64,000 bases of DNA from Sphingobium sp. 66-54 (GTDB lineage Bacteria > Pseudomonadota > Alphaproteobacteria > Sphingomonadales > Sphingomonadaceae). Made by a program: the position numbers and the translations under genes. Of this stretch, positions 17,590-27,462 are shown one piece after another. The stretch covers positions 145,409-209,408 of the forward strand of contig MKWI01000002.1 in assembly GCA_001899715.1 (NCBI GenBank), written 5' to 3'. Under the pieces are notes generated by a model. That model saw nothing but the letters and a program-made list of their open reading frames with translations. It made no database searches and was not told the origin of the DNA. Position 1 is the first letter of the stretch. The number at the start of each line of letters is the position of its first letter.

Positions 17590-18696
17590 ATGTATCCGTT
17601 CACGCCCGGAAGCTATGCGCCGCGCAACGGCTGGTATGTCGCGGCCTTCACCCATGAGATCGGCGAGGCGCTGCTCAGCCGCTGGATCCTCAACCAGCCG
17701 GTCGTGCTCTATCGCAAGGCGGACGGCACAGCGGTCGCCGTCGAGGGGCGCTGCCCGCACCGGCATTATCCGCTCGGCGAGAGCAAGCGCGTGGGTGACG
17801 CCATTCAGTGCGGCTATCACGGCATCACCTTCGACTGGCAGGGGAAATGCACCTTCATCCCCAGCCAGCCGAGCATTCCCGGCGTCTATTCGATCCGCAC
17901 CTATCCGCTGGTCGAGCGCGGCTTGTGGGCATGGATCTGGACCGGCGACGCCGACAAATGCGACGAGGCGCTGATCCCGACGCTGGATGAGATCGGCTAT
18001 ACCGTGCCCGGTCTCATCCCCGCCGCTTTCTACACCATGCAGGTGAAGGGGCGCTATCAGCTCCTCAACGACAATCTGCTGGACCTGAGCCATCTCGGCT
18101 ATCTGCACGCCAGCTCGATCGGCACGCCGGACGATGCCGCCACGCCGGAAGTGCGCGACCTCAGCGAGCGCCGCCTCTCCAGCCGCCGCTATATGCACGA
18201 TACGCCGATGCCGCCGATCCATGAGGCCGCGACGGGCTATCGCGGCCCGGTCGACCGCATCTCCGGCATGGATTTCTTCTTCCCCGGCTTCCACGCCGGC
18301 ATCGGCGAGACGCGCCTGCCGCGCGACCACGCCGAGGCCGGCACGGTGCTGCGCACCAGCCGCGTGTGGCACGCCGTCACCCCTGCCACCAAAACGAGCT
18401 GCACTTATTTCTTCGCGATGAGCGGCGAGTCGCAGGATGCGCTCGACCACGCGAAGATCAGCCTTGAGCCGGTTCTGGCGGAGGATCGCTTCGCCACCGA
18501 GGAGATCGAGAAGATCATCACCACGCTGGACGAGGTGCCGCCCGAGCTGATGCTGAAAAGCGACACGACCGCCGTGCAGGGGCGCCGCATCCTGCAAGCG
18601 ATGATGGACAGGGAAAAGGCCGAGGCATCGGCCGCCGGCGAGCGCGCAGATGCCGCCGTCGCAAGCAAGAGGAGCAAGACTGATGAACCGGTTTGA
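17590..18696 (+). CDS. Rieske [2Fe-2S] aromatic ring-hydroxylating oxygenase alpha subunit (VanA-like)
   Basis: A 368-residue terminal oxygenase of the Rieske non-haem iron family (vanillate demethylase-like group). The Rieske centre is C55-x-H57 and C74-x2-H77 (CPHRHYPLG, CGYHG). The mononuclear iron site is N162-x2-D165-x2-H168-x4-H173 (NLLDLSHLGYLH). The substrate is unknown; the group does O-demethylation and ring hydroxylation. The start at 17590 is set by CAGGAGAGG just upstream; the longer ORF begins inside the rpmJ terminator region. No ferredoxin or reductase gene is adjacent, so electrons must come from a partner elsewhere. It overlaps the next gene by 14 bases. Confidence 0.9.
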   Translation: MYPFTPGSYAPRNGWYVAAFTHEIGEALLSRWILNQPVVLYRKADGTAVAVEGRCPHRHYPLGESKRVGDAIQCGYHGITFDWQGKCTFIPSQPSIPGVYSIRTYPLVERGLWAWIWTGDADKCDEALIPTLDEIGYTVPGLIPAAFYTMQVKGRYQLLNDNLLDLSHLGYLHASSIGTPDDAATPEVRDLSERRLSSRRYMHDTPMPPIHEAATGYRGPVDRISGMDFFFPGFHAGIGETRLPRDHAEAGTVLRTSRVWHAVTPATKTSCTYFFAMSGESQDALDHAKISLEPVLAEDRFATEEIEKIITTLDEVPPELMLKSDTTAVQGRRILQAMMDREKAEASAAGERADAAVASKRSKTDEPV

Positions 18697-19309
18697 ACAG
18701 GCCGTCTATGATTGCATGAAGCCCACCGAGGCGCTGCTGGCGCAGACGACCAATCCGCTGCACCGCAAGATCCTGCTCAACTTCTGGCGGCATGTGCATC
18801 TGGAGGGCGCGGGGCTTTACGACCGGATTTGCAGCGACGACATGATGGTCGCCAACCCGGTCTATCGCGTGACCTGGGGCGCCAACCCGGCGGTGCTGGA
18901 GGGGCGCGACGCGGTGCTCGCCTTCTACAACAGCGTGGGCGACGTGGTGCTGTGGAACTCGGACGACAAGATCGCGGTGGCGGACTGGGGCGTGGCGGAC
19001 GAGCTGACCTTCAACCTGCTCGGGCTGGGCGGCATCATGCAGGCGATCGGCTACGCTGTGCCCGATCCGCACAAATTCTACCACGTGCAGAGCCGGCAGG
19101 CGTTCATCTGGCCCTATGACAGCCATGCCCGGCTGGCCGGCGAGCATCTCTATGAGGACAAGACCAGTCTCACATGGGTGGAAGTGGACGAGGCGGAGCT
19201 GACCACCGCCGCGCGCGTCAAGGAAATCCAGAAGGAACTGCTCGACCAGCTCCACGCCCGCTTCGGTGAGAATTTCTGGGTCTATGAAGGAGAGAAGGCG
19301 ACGGCCTGA
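18683..19309 (+). CDS. NTF2/SnoaL-like protein, partner of the Rieske oxygenase
   Basis: A 208-residue protein that looks like an NTF2-fold (SnoaL-like) domain: a helical N-terminus, then DRICSDDMMVANPVYRVTWGANPAVLEGRDAVLAFYNSVGD, the typical strand pattern with a ligand pocket, and LYEDKTSLTWVEVDEAEL. It starts inside the oxygenase gene after AGAGGAG, so the two are translationally coupled. Small (beta) subunits of ring-hydroxylating dioxygenases share the NTF2 fold, so it may be a distant beta-like subunit or a separate enzyme on the same substrate. The exact family is not recognised. Confidence 0.7.
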   Translation: MNRFEQAVYDCMKPTEALLAQTTNPLHRKILLNFWRHVHLEGAGLYDRICSDDMMVANPVYRVTWGANPAVLEGRDAVLAFYNSVGDVVLWNSDDKIAVADWGVADELTFNLLGLGGIMQAIGYAVPDPHKFYHVQSRQAFIWPYDSHARLAGEHLYEDKTSLTWVEVDEAELTTAARVKEIQKELLDQLHARFGENFWVYEGEKATA

Positions 19310-19583
19310 GGCCGCGAGGCTTCAGCGCGCCGCCTGCTCGGCTCCTTCAGGCGCAACGGATAAGTGCACGAGGGTCGGGATGGTTACGGCGGACCACTCG
19401 GTGACAGAAGGGTGGTGACGAAGATCCGTGGCTAACGCCGCGCTCCCGCGAAGGCAGGAGCACGACGTTGCTATCCTGATGACGGGGGCTCCGCCAAAGC
19501 CGTTCAGCCCGCCGTGTTCATGGAAACCCTCGTATCGAACGTAAGCGACTCACGCGCGCGCAAACGACTCTTCGCGCCTGCGC
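19310..19583. other. Intergenic gap with half a family A repeat
   Basis: Convergent gap between the NTF2-like gene and pyk. It holds one degenerate arm, CTCCCGCGAAGGCAGGAGCA (19442-19461). No terminator was recognised. Confidence 0.5.
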
Positions 19584-21041
19584 TCACCCCTCCCCGTGCG
19601 CCCGCAGCTCGTCACCGCGAACGGTGGCGACATGGAGAACGTTGGTGGAGCCCGGCGTGCCGAAGGGAACGCCGGCGAGGATGATGATCTTGTCGCCGCC
19701 CGCCGCGACGCCCTGGCGCAGCGCGGTGCGCTTGGCCTTGCCGATCATCTCCTCAAAGCTGCCGATATCCTTGGTGCGCACGGCGTGGACGCCCCACATC
19801 AGGCCGATCCGCCGGGCGGTAGTGACGCGCGGGGTCAGCGCGAGGATCGGCACCGAGGGCCGCTCGCGGGCGATGCGGCGCACCGTGCTGCCCGAGGCGG
19901 TGAAGCAGACGATCGCCTTGGCCGACGCGGTGGCGGCGACGCTCGCGCACGCTTCCGCCAGCGCATCCGCCGTGGTGGGATCGGGCATGGTCTTGGTGAA
20001 ATGCAGCCGGTCGAGATAGCCCGGATCGTGCTCGACGCTGTGGGCGATGCTGTCCATCATCGCCACCGCCTGCTCGGGCCAATCGCCCGCCGCCGTCTCG
20101 GCCGAGAGCATGACGGCATCCGCGCCGTCATAGACCGCCGTCGCCACGTCCGACACCTCGGCGCGGGTCGGCGTGGGCGATTTTATCATGGATTCGAGCA
20201 TCTGCGTGGCGACGACCACGGGCTTGCCCAGCCGCCGGGCGGTCTCGACGATCTGCTTCTGGAGCGGCGGCACCGCCTGCGGCGGCAGTTCGACACCGAG
20301 ATCGCCGCGCGCGACCATCACCGCGTCCGCCATCTCCAGTATCTCGTCGAGCCGCGAGACGGCGGCCGGCTTCTCGATCTTGGCGAGGAGCTGGCCGTGG
20401 CCGCCCATCAGCCGCCGCGCCTCTGAGAGGTCCTCGGGGCGCTGGACGAAGGAGAGCGCGATCCAGTCGCAGCCCGCGTCGATGGCAAAGGCGAGGTCGC
20501 GCCGGTCCTTATCGGTGAGCGCCGCCATCGGCAGCACCGCGTCGGGCACGTTGACCCCCTTGCGCTCGGACAGCATGCCGCCGACCTCGACGATCGTCTC
20601 GATCACGTCGTCGCTGGCCGACTGCACGCGCAGCACCAGCTTGCCATCGTCGAGCAACAGGCGGCTGCCCTCGTCCAGCGCGGCGAAAATCTCCGGGTGC
20701 GGCAGGTTGACGCGGGTGGCGTCGCCCGGCGTCATGTCGCGGTCCAGCCGGAAGGACGCGCCGACCGTCAGCATCACCGGCCCGGCGGCGAAGGTGCCCA
20801 CGCGCAGCTTGGGGCCTTGCAGGTCGGCGAGGATGGTGGTCGGCCGGCTGAACTCGCGCTCCAGCCCCCGGATGATCTCGACATTGGCGGCGTGTTGCTC
20901 GTGCGTGCCGTGGCTCATGTTGAGGCGGAACGCATCCGCGCCGGCGAGGAACAGCTTGCGGATCATCTCCTCGCTGCTGCTGGCTGGCCCCAGCGTGGCG
21001 AGGATGCGAACCTTGCGGGAGCGGGGCGCGAACTTCTTCAT
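19584..21041 (-). CDS. pyk: Pyruvate kinase
   Basis: Final glycolytic step: phosphoenolpyruvate plus ADP to pyruvate plus ATP. The 485-residue protein starts VRILATLGPASSSEEMIRKLFLAGADAFRLNMSHG. It contains the Mg/PEP-site signature LLAKIEKPAAVSRLDEILEMAD and VMVARGDLGVELP, then ATQMLESMIKSPTPTRAEVSDVATAVYDGADAVMLSAETAAG. A C-terminal allosteric-type domain reads IVCFTASGSTVRRIARERP. The start at 21041 matches family N-termini; the longer ORF adds 30 non-homologous residues. The gene is divergent from the DUF1244 gene. Confidence 0.97.
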   Translation of the reverse strand: MKKFAPRSRKVRILATLGPASSSEEMIRKLFLAGADAFRLNMSHGTHEQHAANVEIIRGLEREFSRPTTILADLQGPKLRVGTFAAGPVMLTVGASFRLDRDMTPGDATRVNLPHPEIFAALDEGSRLLLDDGKLVLRVQSASDDVIETIVEVGGMLSERKGVNVPDAVLPMAALTDKDRRDLAFAIDAGCDWIALSFVQRPEDLSEARRLMGGHGQLLAKIEKPAAVSRLDEILEMADAVMVARGDLGVELPPQAVPPLQKQIVETARRLGKPVVVATQMLESMIKSPTPTRAEVSDVATAVYDGADAVMLSAETAAGDWPEQAVAMMDSIAHSVEHDPGYLDRLHFTKTMPDPTTADALAEACASVAATASAKAIVCFTASGSTVRRIARERPSVPILALTPRVTTARRIGLMWGVHAVRTKDIGSFEEMIGKAKRTALRQGVAAGGDKIIILAGVPFGTPGSTNVLHVATVRGDELRAHGEG

Positions 21042-21134
21042 GGACGGGAGCGACCTCTTGCGATGATGATGGCCATACCCACATCCGCATCGACCGGAGC
21101 GGCCGGGACAGGACACGACAGGGAGGATCATTCA

Positions 21135-21428
21135 ATGACGATAGAGGCGCTCGATGACAAGACCGCGGCGCAGGCATTCCGCCGGTTGGTCCACCATTTG
21201 CGCCACCGCGACGACGCCCAGAATGTCGACCTGATGGGGCTGGCCGGTTTCTGCCGCAACTGTCTGGCCGACTGGATCGCGCAGGCGGACGGCGCGATGG
21301 ACCGCGAAACCGCGCGCGAGATCATCTACGGCATGCCCTATGCGGCCTGGAAGGACGCGCACCAGACCGAGGCGACCCCCGATCAGCTCGCGCGGATGCA
21401 GGAGAGCATGGCGAAGAACAAGCGGTGA
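21135..21428 (+). CDS. DUF1244 domain-containing protein
   Basis: A 97-residue DUF1244 protein. It shows the family segments AFRRLVHHLRHRDDAQNVDLMGLAGFCRNCLADWI and IIYGMPYAAWKDAHQTEA. A CRNC pair and conserved histidines suggest a metal or redox site, but no function is established. A strong GGGAGG ribosome site precedes the ATG. It is divergent from pyk with a 93-base gap. Confidence 0.93.
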   Translation: MTIEALDDKTAAQAFRRLVHHLRHRDDAQNVDLMGLAGFCRNCLADWIAQADGAMDRETAREIIYGMPYAAWKDAHQTEATPDQLARMQESMAKNKR

Positions 21429-22935
<1,507 letters not shown>

Positions 22936-23004
22936 CGGGCGCGCAGGGCTAAGATTGCGGGGAGGTTCCGGTGTCGGAGCCTCCCCCTCATCATAAGCAC
23001 CCCA

Positions 23005-23078
23005 GTGCTCCTGCGCAGGCAGGAGCCCCGGGCGATGGGGCAGTGCGGCTGGGCCCTTGGCTCCTGCGCAGGAGCACC
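23005..23078. repeat. Double-hairpin inverted repeat, family A, copy 4
   Basis: The arms GTGCTCCTGCGCAGGCAGGA and GGCTCCTGCGCAGGAGCAC face each other in the convergent gap between asd and the sigma factor gene. A GGGGAGG/CCTCCCC hairpin (22959-22986) just upstream may end asd transcription. Confidence 0.85.
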
Positions 23079-23110
23079 GAGTGTGCTTGGAGGTTCGCTC
23101 TGCTATCTCC

Positions 23111-23974
23111 TTAATGCAGATGCCGCAGCTTGTCCGGGTTGCGCATGATGTAGATGGCGGCGATCCGGCCCTGCTCTATCTCGAAAGCGGTGGTCTGCAA
23201 GACACCGTCGGACTCCAGCGTGACGATCCCCGGCAGGCCATTGATGGAGCATGTCCGCACGAGCTGCGAGCCGTGCCGGGCATAGAGCGCTCCAAGCGCC
23301 TTGTGCAGTTGCAGAACCCGGCGGGCACCGAGCACCGGCGTCACCGCCGCCGGGCGCTTGCCGCCGCCATCCGCGTGCATGCTGACATCCTCCGCCAGCA
23401 GGGCGCCGAGCGCGCTCATGTCGCCGCTGCGCGAGGCGGTGAAGAAGGCGCTGGCGATCTCCATGCCACGCTGCTTCTCCAGCCGGAAGCGCGGCCGGGC
23501 CTCGCGTACATGGCCGCGTGCCCGCGCCGCGAGCTGGCGGCAGGCGGCCGGATCGCGCTCGATCGTCGCCGCGACTTCCTCGAAGCCCAGGCCGAATACA
23601 TCGTGGAGCAGGAAGGCGGCGCGCTCCAGCGGGGAGAGCCGCTCCAGCGCCAGCATCAGCGGCAGGGTAACGTCTTCCGCCTCATCCTCCCCATCGACGA
23701 TGGGATCGGGCAGCCACGGGCCGACATAGCTCTCCCGCTGCACCCGCGCGGATTTGAGATGATCGAGGCACAGGCGCGTTACCGTGCGGCGCAGATAGGC
23801 TTCCGGCTCGCGCACGGCAGCGCGGTCGGCGCCCAGCCAGCGGATGAACGCCTCCTGCACCGCATCCTCGGCATCGGCGACCGAGCCGAGTATGCGGTAG
23901 GCGACGCGCACCAGCCGGGGCCGCAACGGATCGAAGCTCGCGGCGGCATCCGGCTGGGGCGCGGCGGCGTTCAT
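23111..23974 (-). CDS. ECF41-type RNA polymerase sigma factor with C-terminal SnoaL-like domain
   Basis: A 287-residue sigma factor. It has region sigma2 (about residues 15-80, RILGSVADAEDAVQEAFIRW), sigma4 (about 105-165, LSPLERAAFLLHDVFGLGFEEVAATI) and a C-terminal SnoaL-like domain (about 170-280). The ECF41 hallmarks are present: a WLPDP linker motif (87-91), DGGGK (202-206) and NPDKL near the end. In this group the C-terminal domain acts in place of an anti-sigma factor. The start at 23974 overlaps the upstream decarboxylase-family stop (TGATG). The pair is preceded by an ECF41-type promoter, implying autoregulation. Confidence 0.93.
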   Translation of the reverse strand: MNAAAPQPDAAASFDPLRPRLVRVAYRILGSVADAEDAVQEAFIRWLGADRAAVREPEAYLRRTVTRLCLDHLKSARVQRESYVGPWLPDPIVDGEDEAEDVTLPLMLALERLSPLERAAFLLHDVFGLGFEEVAATIERDPAACRQLAARARGHVREARPRFRLEKQRGMEIASAFFTASRSGDMSALGALLAEDVSMHADGGGKRPAAVTPVLGARRVLQLHKALGALYARHGSQLVRTCSINGLPGIVTLESDGVLQTTAFEIEQGRIAAIYIMRNPDKLRHLH

Positions 23975-24429
23975 CAGGCGGCTGCCTTCGCCGGTATGTC
24001 GTACCAGAGGCCGAACCCCACCGCGAGGCGGTTCCAGCCGTTGATGACGTTGATGATGAGGGTGAGCTTCACCTGCTCCTCCGCGCTGAAATGTGCCTGC
24101 AAGTCCGCACGGGCCTGCGCGTGGCCATGCCCTTCCGAGATGCGCGTGAGCGCCTCCGTCCACGCCAGCGCGGCGCGCTCGCGGTCGGTATAGCAGGGCG
24201 CCTCGCGCCAGGCAGGGAGCAGATAGAGGCGCTGCTCGCTCTCGCCCTGCGCGCGGGCATCGACCGAGTGCATGTTGATGCAGTTGGCGCAGCCGTTGAT
24301 CTGCGAGGAGCGGATCTTGACCAGCTCCACCAGCGCGGGCTCAAGGCTGGCGTTGGCGGCGTTGGAGAGCGCCATCCAGCTTTTCATGAGTTGCGGGGCG
24401 GCTGCATAGGGATCGAGCGTAGCGGTCAT
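23974..24429 (-). CDS. Carboxymuconolactone decarboxylase family (AhpD-like) protein
   Basis: A 151-residue AhpD-like protein. The redox motif C47-x-x-C50 with H54 (INGCANCINMH) is the alkylhydroperoxidase core, so it probably acts as a peroxidase or disulfide reductase, not a true decarboxylase. The start at 24429 follows AAAGGACGAAGAC and gives the family N-terminus. This family is the standard genomic partner of ECF41 sigma factors. The gene has an ECF41-type promoter 34 bases upstream and overlaps the sigma gene by one base. Confidence 0.93.
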   Translation of the reverse strand: MTATLDPYAAAPQLMKSWMALSNAANASLEPALVELVKIRSSQINGCANCINMHSVDARAQGESEQRLYLLPAWREAPCYTDRERAALAWTEALTRISEGHGHAQARADLQAHFSAEEQVKLTLIINVINGWNRLAVGFGLWYDIPAKAAA

Positions 24430-24462
24430 GTCTTCGTCCTTTTTCCGTGACTGTGCCTTCAA

Positions 24463-24489
24463 GACGAGCGAGCCGCGCGGATTGTGACA
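24463..24489 (-). promoter_or_regulatory. ECF41-type promoter
   Basis: Reading the minus strand, TGTCACA (24489-24483) is followed after exactly 16 bases by CGTC (24466-24463). These are the -35 and -10 elements described for ECF41 sigma factors. The site lies just upstream of the AhpD-like gene whose operon encodes an ECF41 sigma factor. Confidence 0.8.
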
Positions 24490-24607
24490 TGGCCGCGAAA
24501 AAATCGACTGCTTGCGACACTGCACGGCCCTAGACAGCCCCCCGGCCCGCTCGCTATCGCCCCTGCTTCACCCGAATCCCCTTTTCACCCATCGGAGACC
24601 CGTTTCC

Positions 24608-24850
24608 ATGAGCGACCCGAATATCGCCGCAGACCAGTTGCGCCTTCTCATCGAGCGGATCGAACGCCTCGAAGAAGAGAAGAAGGGCATCGCCGACGAC
24701 ATCAAGGACGTCTATCTGGAAGCCAAGGCCACCGGCTACGACACCAAGACGATTCGCGCCATCGTCCGCCTGCGCAAGATGGAAAAGCACGATCGCCAGG
24801 AAGCCGAGGCCCTGCTGGAAACATACAAGGCCGCTCTCGGCATCGAGTGA
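24608..24850 (+). CDS. gapR: GapR family nucleoid-associated protein (DUF2312)
   Basis: An 80-residue DUF2312 protein, the family of Caulobacter GapR, which binds overtwisted DNA and helps replication and transcription. Nearly the whole protein is coiled coil: [55 protein letters not shown]. The conserved ERLEEEK and IKDVYxEAK blocks are present. The start at 24608 matches family length. It is divergent from the ECF41 operon and upstream of a GST gene. Confidence 0.93.
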   Translation: MSDPNIAADQLRLLIERIERLEEEKKGIADDIKDVYLEAKATGYDTKTIRAIVRLRKMEKHDRQEAEALLETYKAALGIE

Positions 24851-24894
24851 TCGGGGCGCAGGGCGAGGCGAGGCCGCAAAGGAGACAGACATTC

Positions 24895-25566
24895 ATGCAT
24901 CTCATCGGTTCGCTCGCATCGCCTTTCGTTCACCGCTGCCTGATCGCCGCCCGCGCCAAGGGGCATGACCTCCCCGTCTCTCCGCCGCCGGGCGGCTCGA
25001 TGCAGAGCGCGGAATTCCAGGCGGTGAGCCCGACGGGGCGCATCCCCGTACTGGCGCTCGACGATGGCAGCCATATCTGCGAATCGGCCGCCATCGTCGC
25101 CTATCTCGACGAAACGCTTGACGGCCCGGCGCTGCTGCCCGCCGCGCCGGCCGCCCGCGCTCATCTGCGTGAGATCGAGACCATCGCCATCGGCGAGGTG
25201 GCCGCGGGATTGCGGCCGGTGATGGTTCACCGCATCTTCCGCGTGTCGCAGAACGAGCCGCGCGTGGCCGCCGGCGTCGAACAGGCGGAGAAGGGCGCCG
25301 CTGCGTTGGCCCGGCTGATGGCGGACGCGGCGCTGCCCGGAGAGACGATCAGCCTCGCCGACGCGGCGCTGACGCCGTTCACGACGCTTCTCACCATCAT
25401 CGCCGACCAGCCGGAGATCGCCGACCTGCTGGCGCGCCACGGCTTCCTTTCCGCCTATCTGGAGCGCGCCCTCCGCAACCCGCTGCTCGCGCGCACCAAT
25501 GGCGAGATGAAGGAGGGGTTCGCCGCGATCCGCGCCCGGATAGCCGCCGCGGCGGCTGCGGGCTGA
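24895..25566 (+). CDS. Glutathione S-transferase family protein
   Basis: A 223-residue cytosolic GST-fold protein. The thioredoxin-like N-domain (about 1-80) begins MHLIGSLASPFVHRCLIAARAKG, with the catalytic-position serine in SLASPF. The cis-proline and glutathione-binding segment is SPTGRIPVLALDDGSHICESAAIVAYLDE. The helical C-domain follows (about 90-215). The ribosome site AAAGGAGA precedes 24895. Substrate unknown. It may be co-transcribed with gapR, 44 bases upstream. Confidence 0.88.
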   Translation: MHLIGSLASPFVHRCLIAARAKGHDLPVSPPPGGSMQSAEFQAVSPTGRIPVLALDDGSHICESAAIVAYLDETLDGPALLPAAPAARAHLREIETIAIGEVAAGLRPVMVHRIFRVSQNEPRVAAGVEQAEKGAAALARLMADAALPGETISLADAALTPFTTLLTIIADQPEIADLLARHGFLSAYLERALRNPLLARTNGEMKEGFAAIRARIAAAAAAG

Positions 25567-25958
25567 AGCTGGCGCGACAGTGCCCGGTGATGCTTAAACG
25601 CGATCTACACGACGACACAGAATGAAAAGCGCGCTTTGTGCTCCCGCACAGGCAGGAGCCCAGGGCGGCAAGGGAACCCGGCGGGCCCCTGGACTCCTGC
25701 TTTCGCGGGAGAACGGGCGCGATCTGGAACGGAAACTCCCTCGGGAACGAGAACGCTTCCGATCCATGGCGAGCCCCTTTGCCGGCCACACGCGATCGTC
25801 GCAGCAGAAAGGCCGGGCCCTGTTGCGTGAAGCCCAGGTCTCTTGAAGCGGGGCCATCGGATTGCGCGCGCCTCACGCGCCAAGCCCTTCGACATGGGCG
25901 CGCGGAGCAGATAGAGTCCCGCGCCTGTGACAGCTACGGAATCGAGAGGAGAGAGCGG
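25567..25958. other. Intergenic region with a family A repeat
   Basis: A 392-base gap. Besides the repeat at 25638-25714 only short unsupported ORFs occur. GAGAGGAGAGAGCGG just before 25959 is the ribosome site of the next gene. Confidence 0.5.
25638..25714. repeat. Double-hairpin inverted repeat, family A, copy 5
   Basis: The arms GTGCTCCCGCACAGGCAGGA and GACTCCTGCTTTCGCGGGAG flank GCCCAGGGC...GCCCCTGG. Both arms carry the T-to-C change CTCCCGC/GCGGGAG, so base pairing is kept. Confidence 0.85.
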
Positions 25959-26342
25959 ATGACGGACGGACCATGGGGCGGTGGCCAGCAAGGCGAGATG
26001 CCAGCAGATGAGATGCCAGATGGTATGATCGTCACCACCACCCACAGCATCGACGGCCGGCCGGTGCAGCGCTACTGCGGCGTCGTGACCGGCGAGGTGA
26101 TCGTCGGCGCCAATCTGTTCCGCGACCTGTTTGCCAGCGTGCGTGACATCGTCGGCGGCCGCTCGGGCGCCTATGAGCAGGTGCTCGGCCGCGCCCGCGA
26201 GGAAGCGCTCTCCGAATTGCGCGGGCGCGCCGCGTCGCTCGGCGCCAATGCCGTCATCGGCATCGACCTCGATTATGAGGTGATCGGCTCCAGCGGCTCG
26301 ATGCTGATGGTCTCGGCCACCGGCACGGCGGTGGTGGTCTGA
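25959..26342 (+). CDS. YbjQ family protein (UPF0145 / heavy-metal-binding domain)
   Basis: A 127-residue YbjQ-type protein thought to form pentamers; biological role unknown. The core runs [51 protein letters not shown], then [28 protein letters not shown] and [11 protein letters not shown] at the end. An extra methionine-rich leader of about 22 residues precedes the core; the ATG at 25959 is placed after a good GAGAGGAG site. The SDR gene begins five bases after the stop. Confidence 0.92.
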   Translation: MTDGPWGGGQQGEMPADEMPDGMIVTTTHSIDGRPVQRYCGVVTGEVIVGANLFRDLFASVRDIVGGRSGAYEQVLGRAREEALSELRGRAASLGANAVIGIDLDYEVIGSSGSMLMVSATGTAVVV

Positions 26343-26347
26343 GCGCG

Positions 26348-27100
26348 ATGACGGGACGGGTCGCGATCATCACCGGCGCGGGCAGCGGCATCGGCCGCGC
26401 CGTCGCCATCACGCTGGCCGCGCGGGGCTACCGGCTGGCGCTCGCCGGGCGCCGCGCCGATGCGCTGGAGGAAACGGCCGCGCTGGCCGGGGACGCCGTG
26501 GAAGCGCCGCTCTGCGTGCCGACGGACGTGACCGACGCGGCCTCGGTCAAGGCGCTGTTCGATGGCGCGGTCGCGCGGTTCGGGCGGGTGGACCTGCTGT
26601 TCAACAATGCCGGGCTCAACGGCGGGCGCTTCCAGATCGAGGAGATGGACCCGGCGCTGTTCCGGCAGGTGGTCGATACCAACCTGACCGGCGTGTTCCT
26701 CTGCCTGCAAGCCGCCTTCCGCGTGATGAAGGACCAGACGCCGCGCGGCGGACGCATCGTCAACAACGGCTCCATCTCCGCCTATAGCCCGCGCCCGGAC
26801 ACCGTGGCTTATTGCGCCAGCAAGCACGGCGTCTCCGGTCTCACCAAGGCCGCCTCGCTGGAGGGGCGTAAATATGACATCGCCGTCGGCCAAATCGACA
26901 TCGGCAACGCCGCCAGCGCCTTCTCCGAACATTTCGCGCGCGGCGTGCCGCAGGCCGATGGCCGGCTGGTGCCCGAGCCGGTGATGGACGCCTCGCTGGT
27001 GGGCGACGCGGTCGCCTATATGGACAGCCTGCCGCTCGACGCCAATATCTTCGAGCTGACGGTGATGCCGACCAAGATGCCGTTCATCGGACGGGGCTGA
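26348..27100 (+). CDS. Short-chain dehydrogenase/reductase (SDR) family oxidoreductase
   Basis: A 250-residue classical SDR. The cofactor loop is [19 protein letters not shown] (residues 9-27), the NAG motif is [11 protein letters not shown], the catalytic serine is in [10 protein letters not shown], and YxxxK is YCASKHG. The residue after the second beta strand is Arg-rich (AGRRADAL), suggesting NADP(H). Substrate unknown. It lies directly after the YbjQ gene. Confidence 0.92.
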   Translation: MTGRVAIITGAGSGIGRAVAITLAARGYRLALAGRRADALEETAALAGDAVEAPLCVPTDVTDAASVKALFDGAVARFGRVDLLFNNAGLNGGRFQIEEMDPALFRQVVDTNLTGVFLCLQAAFRVMKDQTPRGGRIVNNGSISAYSPRPDTVAYCASKHGVSGLTKAASLEGRKYDIAVGQIDIGNAASAFSEHFARGVPQADGRLVPEPVMDASLVGDAVAYMDSLPLDANIFELTVMPTKMPFIGRG

Positions 27101-27121
27101 GCGGGTCGGGCGCGAACATTA

Positions 27122-27457
27122 TCAGGGCAGGTCCACCAGCGGGTCGGAACCGGGATGGGGATCATCAATCAGACCCCATCCGCTCCCATCGACAGCAAGC
27201 CAGGTCGAGTAACTGCGCCATTGCGCGCCGCGCCGCTGTTGCCAGCGACAGACGAACTCGGTTGGTTCATCCTCTATCGGCGCGCAATGGATCGCGCGAA
27301 GGTCGACGGCCTCAACCGTGCGACCGGTCCCACCTGGAGTCGTGTCATGCCGCGTCAGCGCCGCCGCCAATTCTTTCGAACTCGGCTCCTCGGCGTAGGC
27401 AGGCACGGCGCCAAGCAGAACTGTAGAAAGTGATACCAGCCAAGGCAGCGCTTTCAC
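27122..27457 (-). CDS. Small exported protein, hypothetical
   Basis: A 111-residue protein with a clear Sec signal peptide (MKALPWLVSLSTVLLGAVPAYA, cleavage near residue 22). The mature domain has a Cys pair (HCAPIEDEPTEFVCRW) that could form a periplasmic disulfide. The end reads STWLAVDGSGWGLIDDPHPGSDP. No family is recognised. Composition is slightly lower in GC than its neighbours. It starts six bases after the grpE stop, so it may ride on the hrcA-grpE transcript. Confidence 0.75.
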   Translation of the reverse strand: MKALPWLVSLSTVLLGAVPAYAEEPSSKELAAALTRHDTTPGGTGRTVEAVDLRAIHCAPIEDEPTEFVCRWQQRRGAQWRSYSTWLAVDGSGWGLIDDPHPGSDPLVDLP

Positions 27458-27462
27458 GAGGC

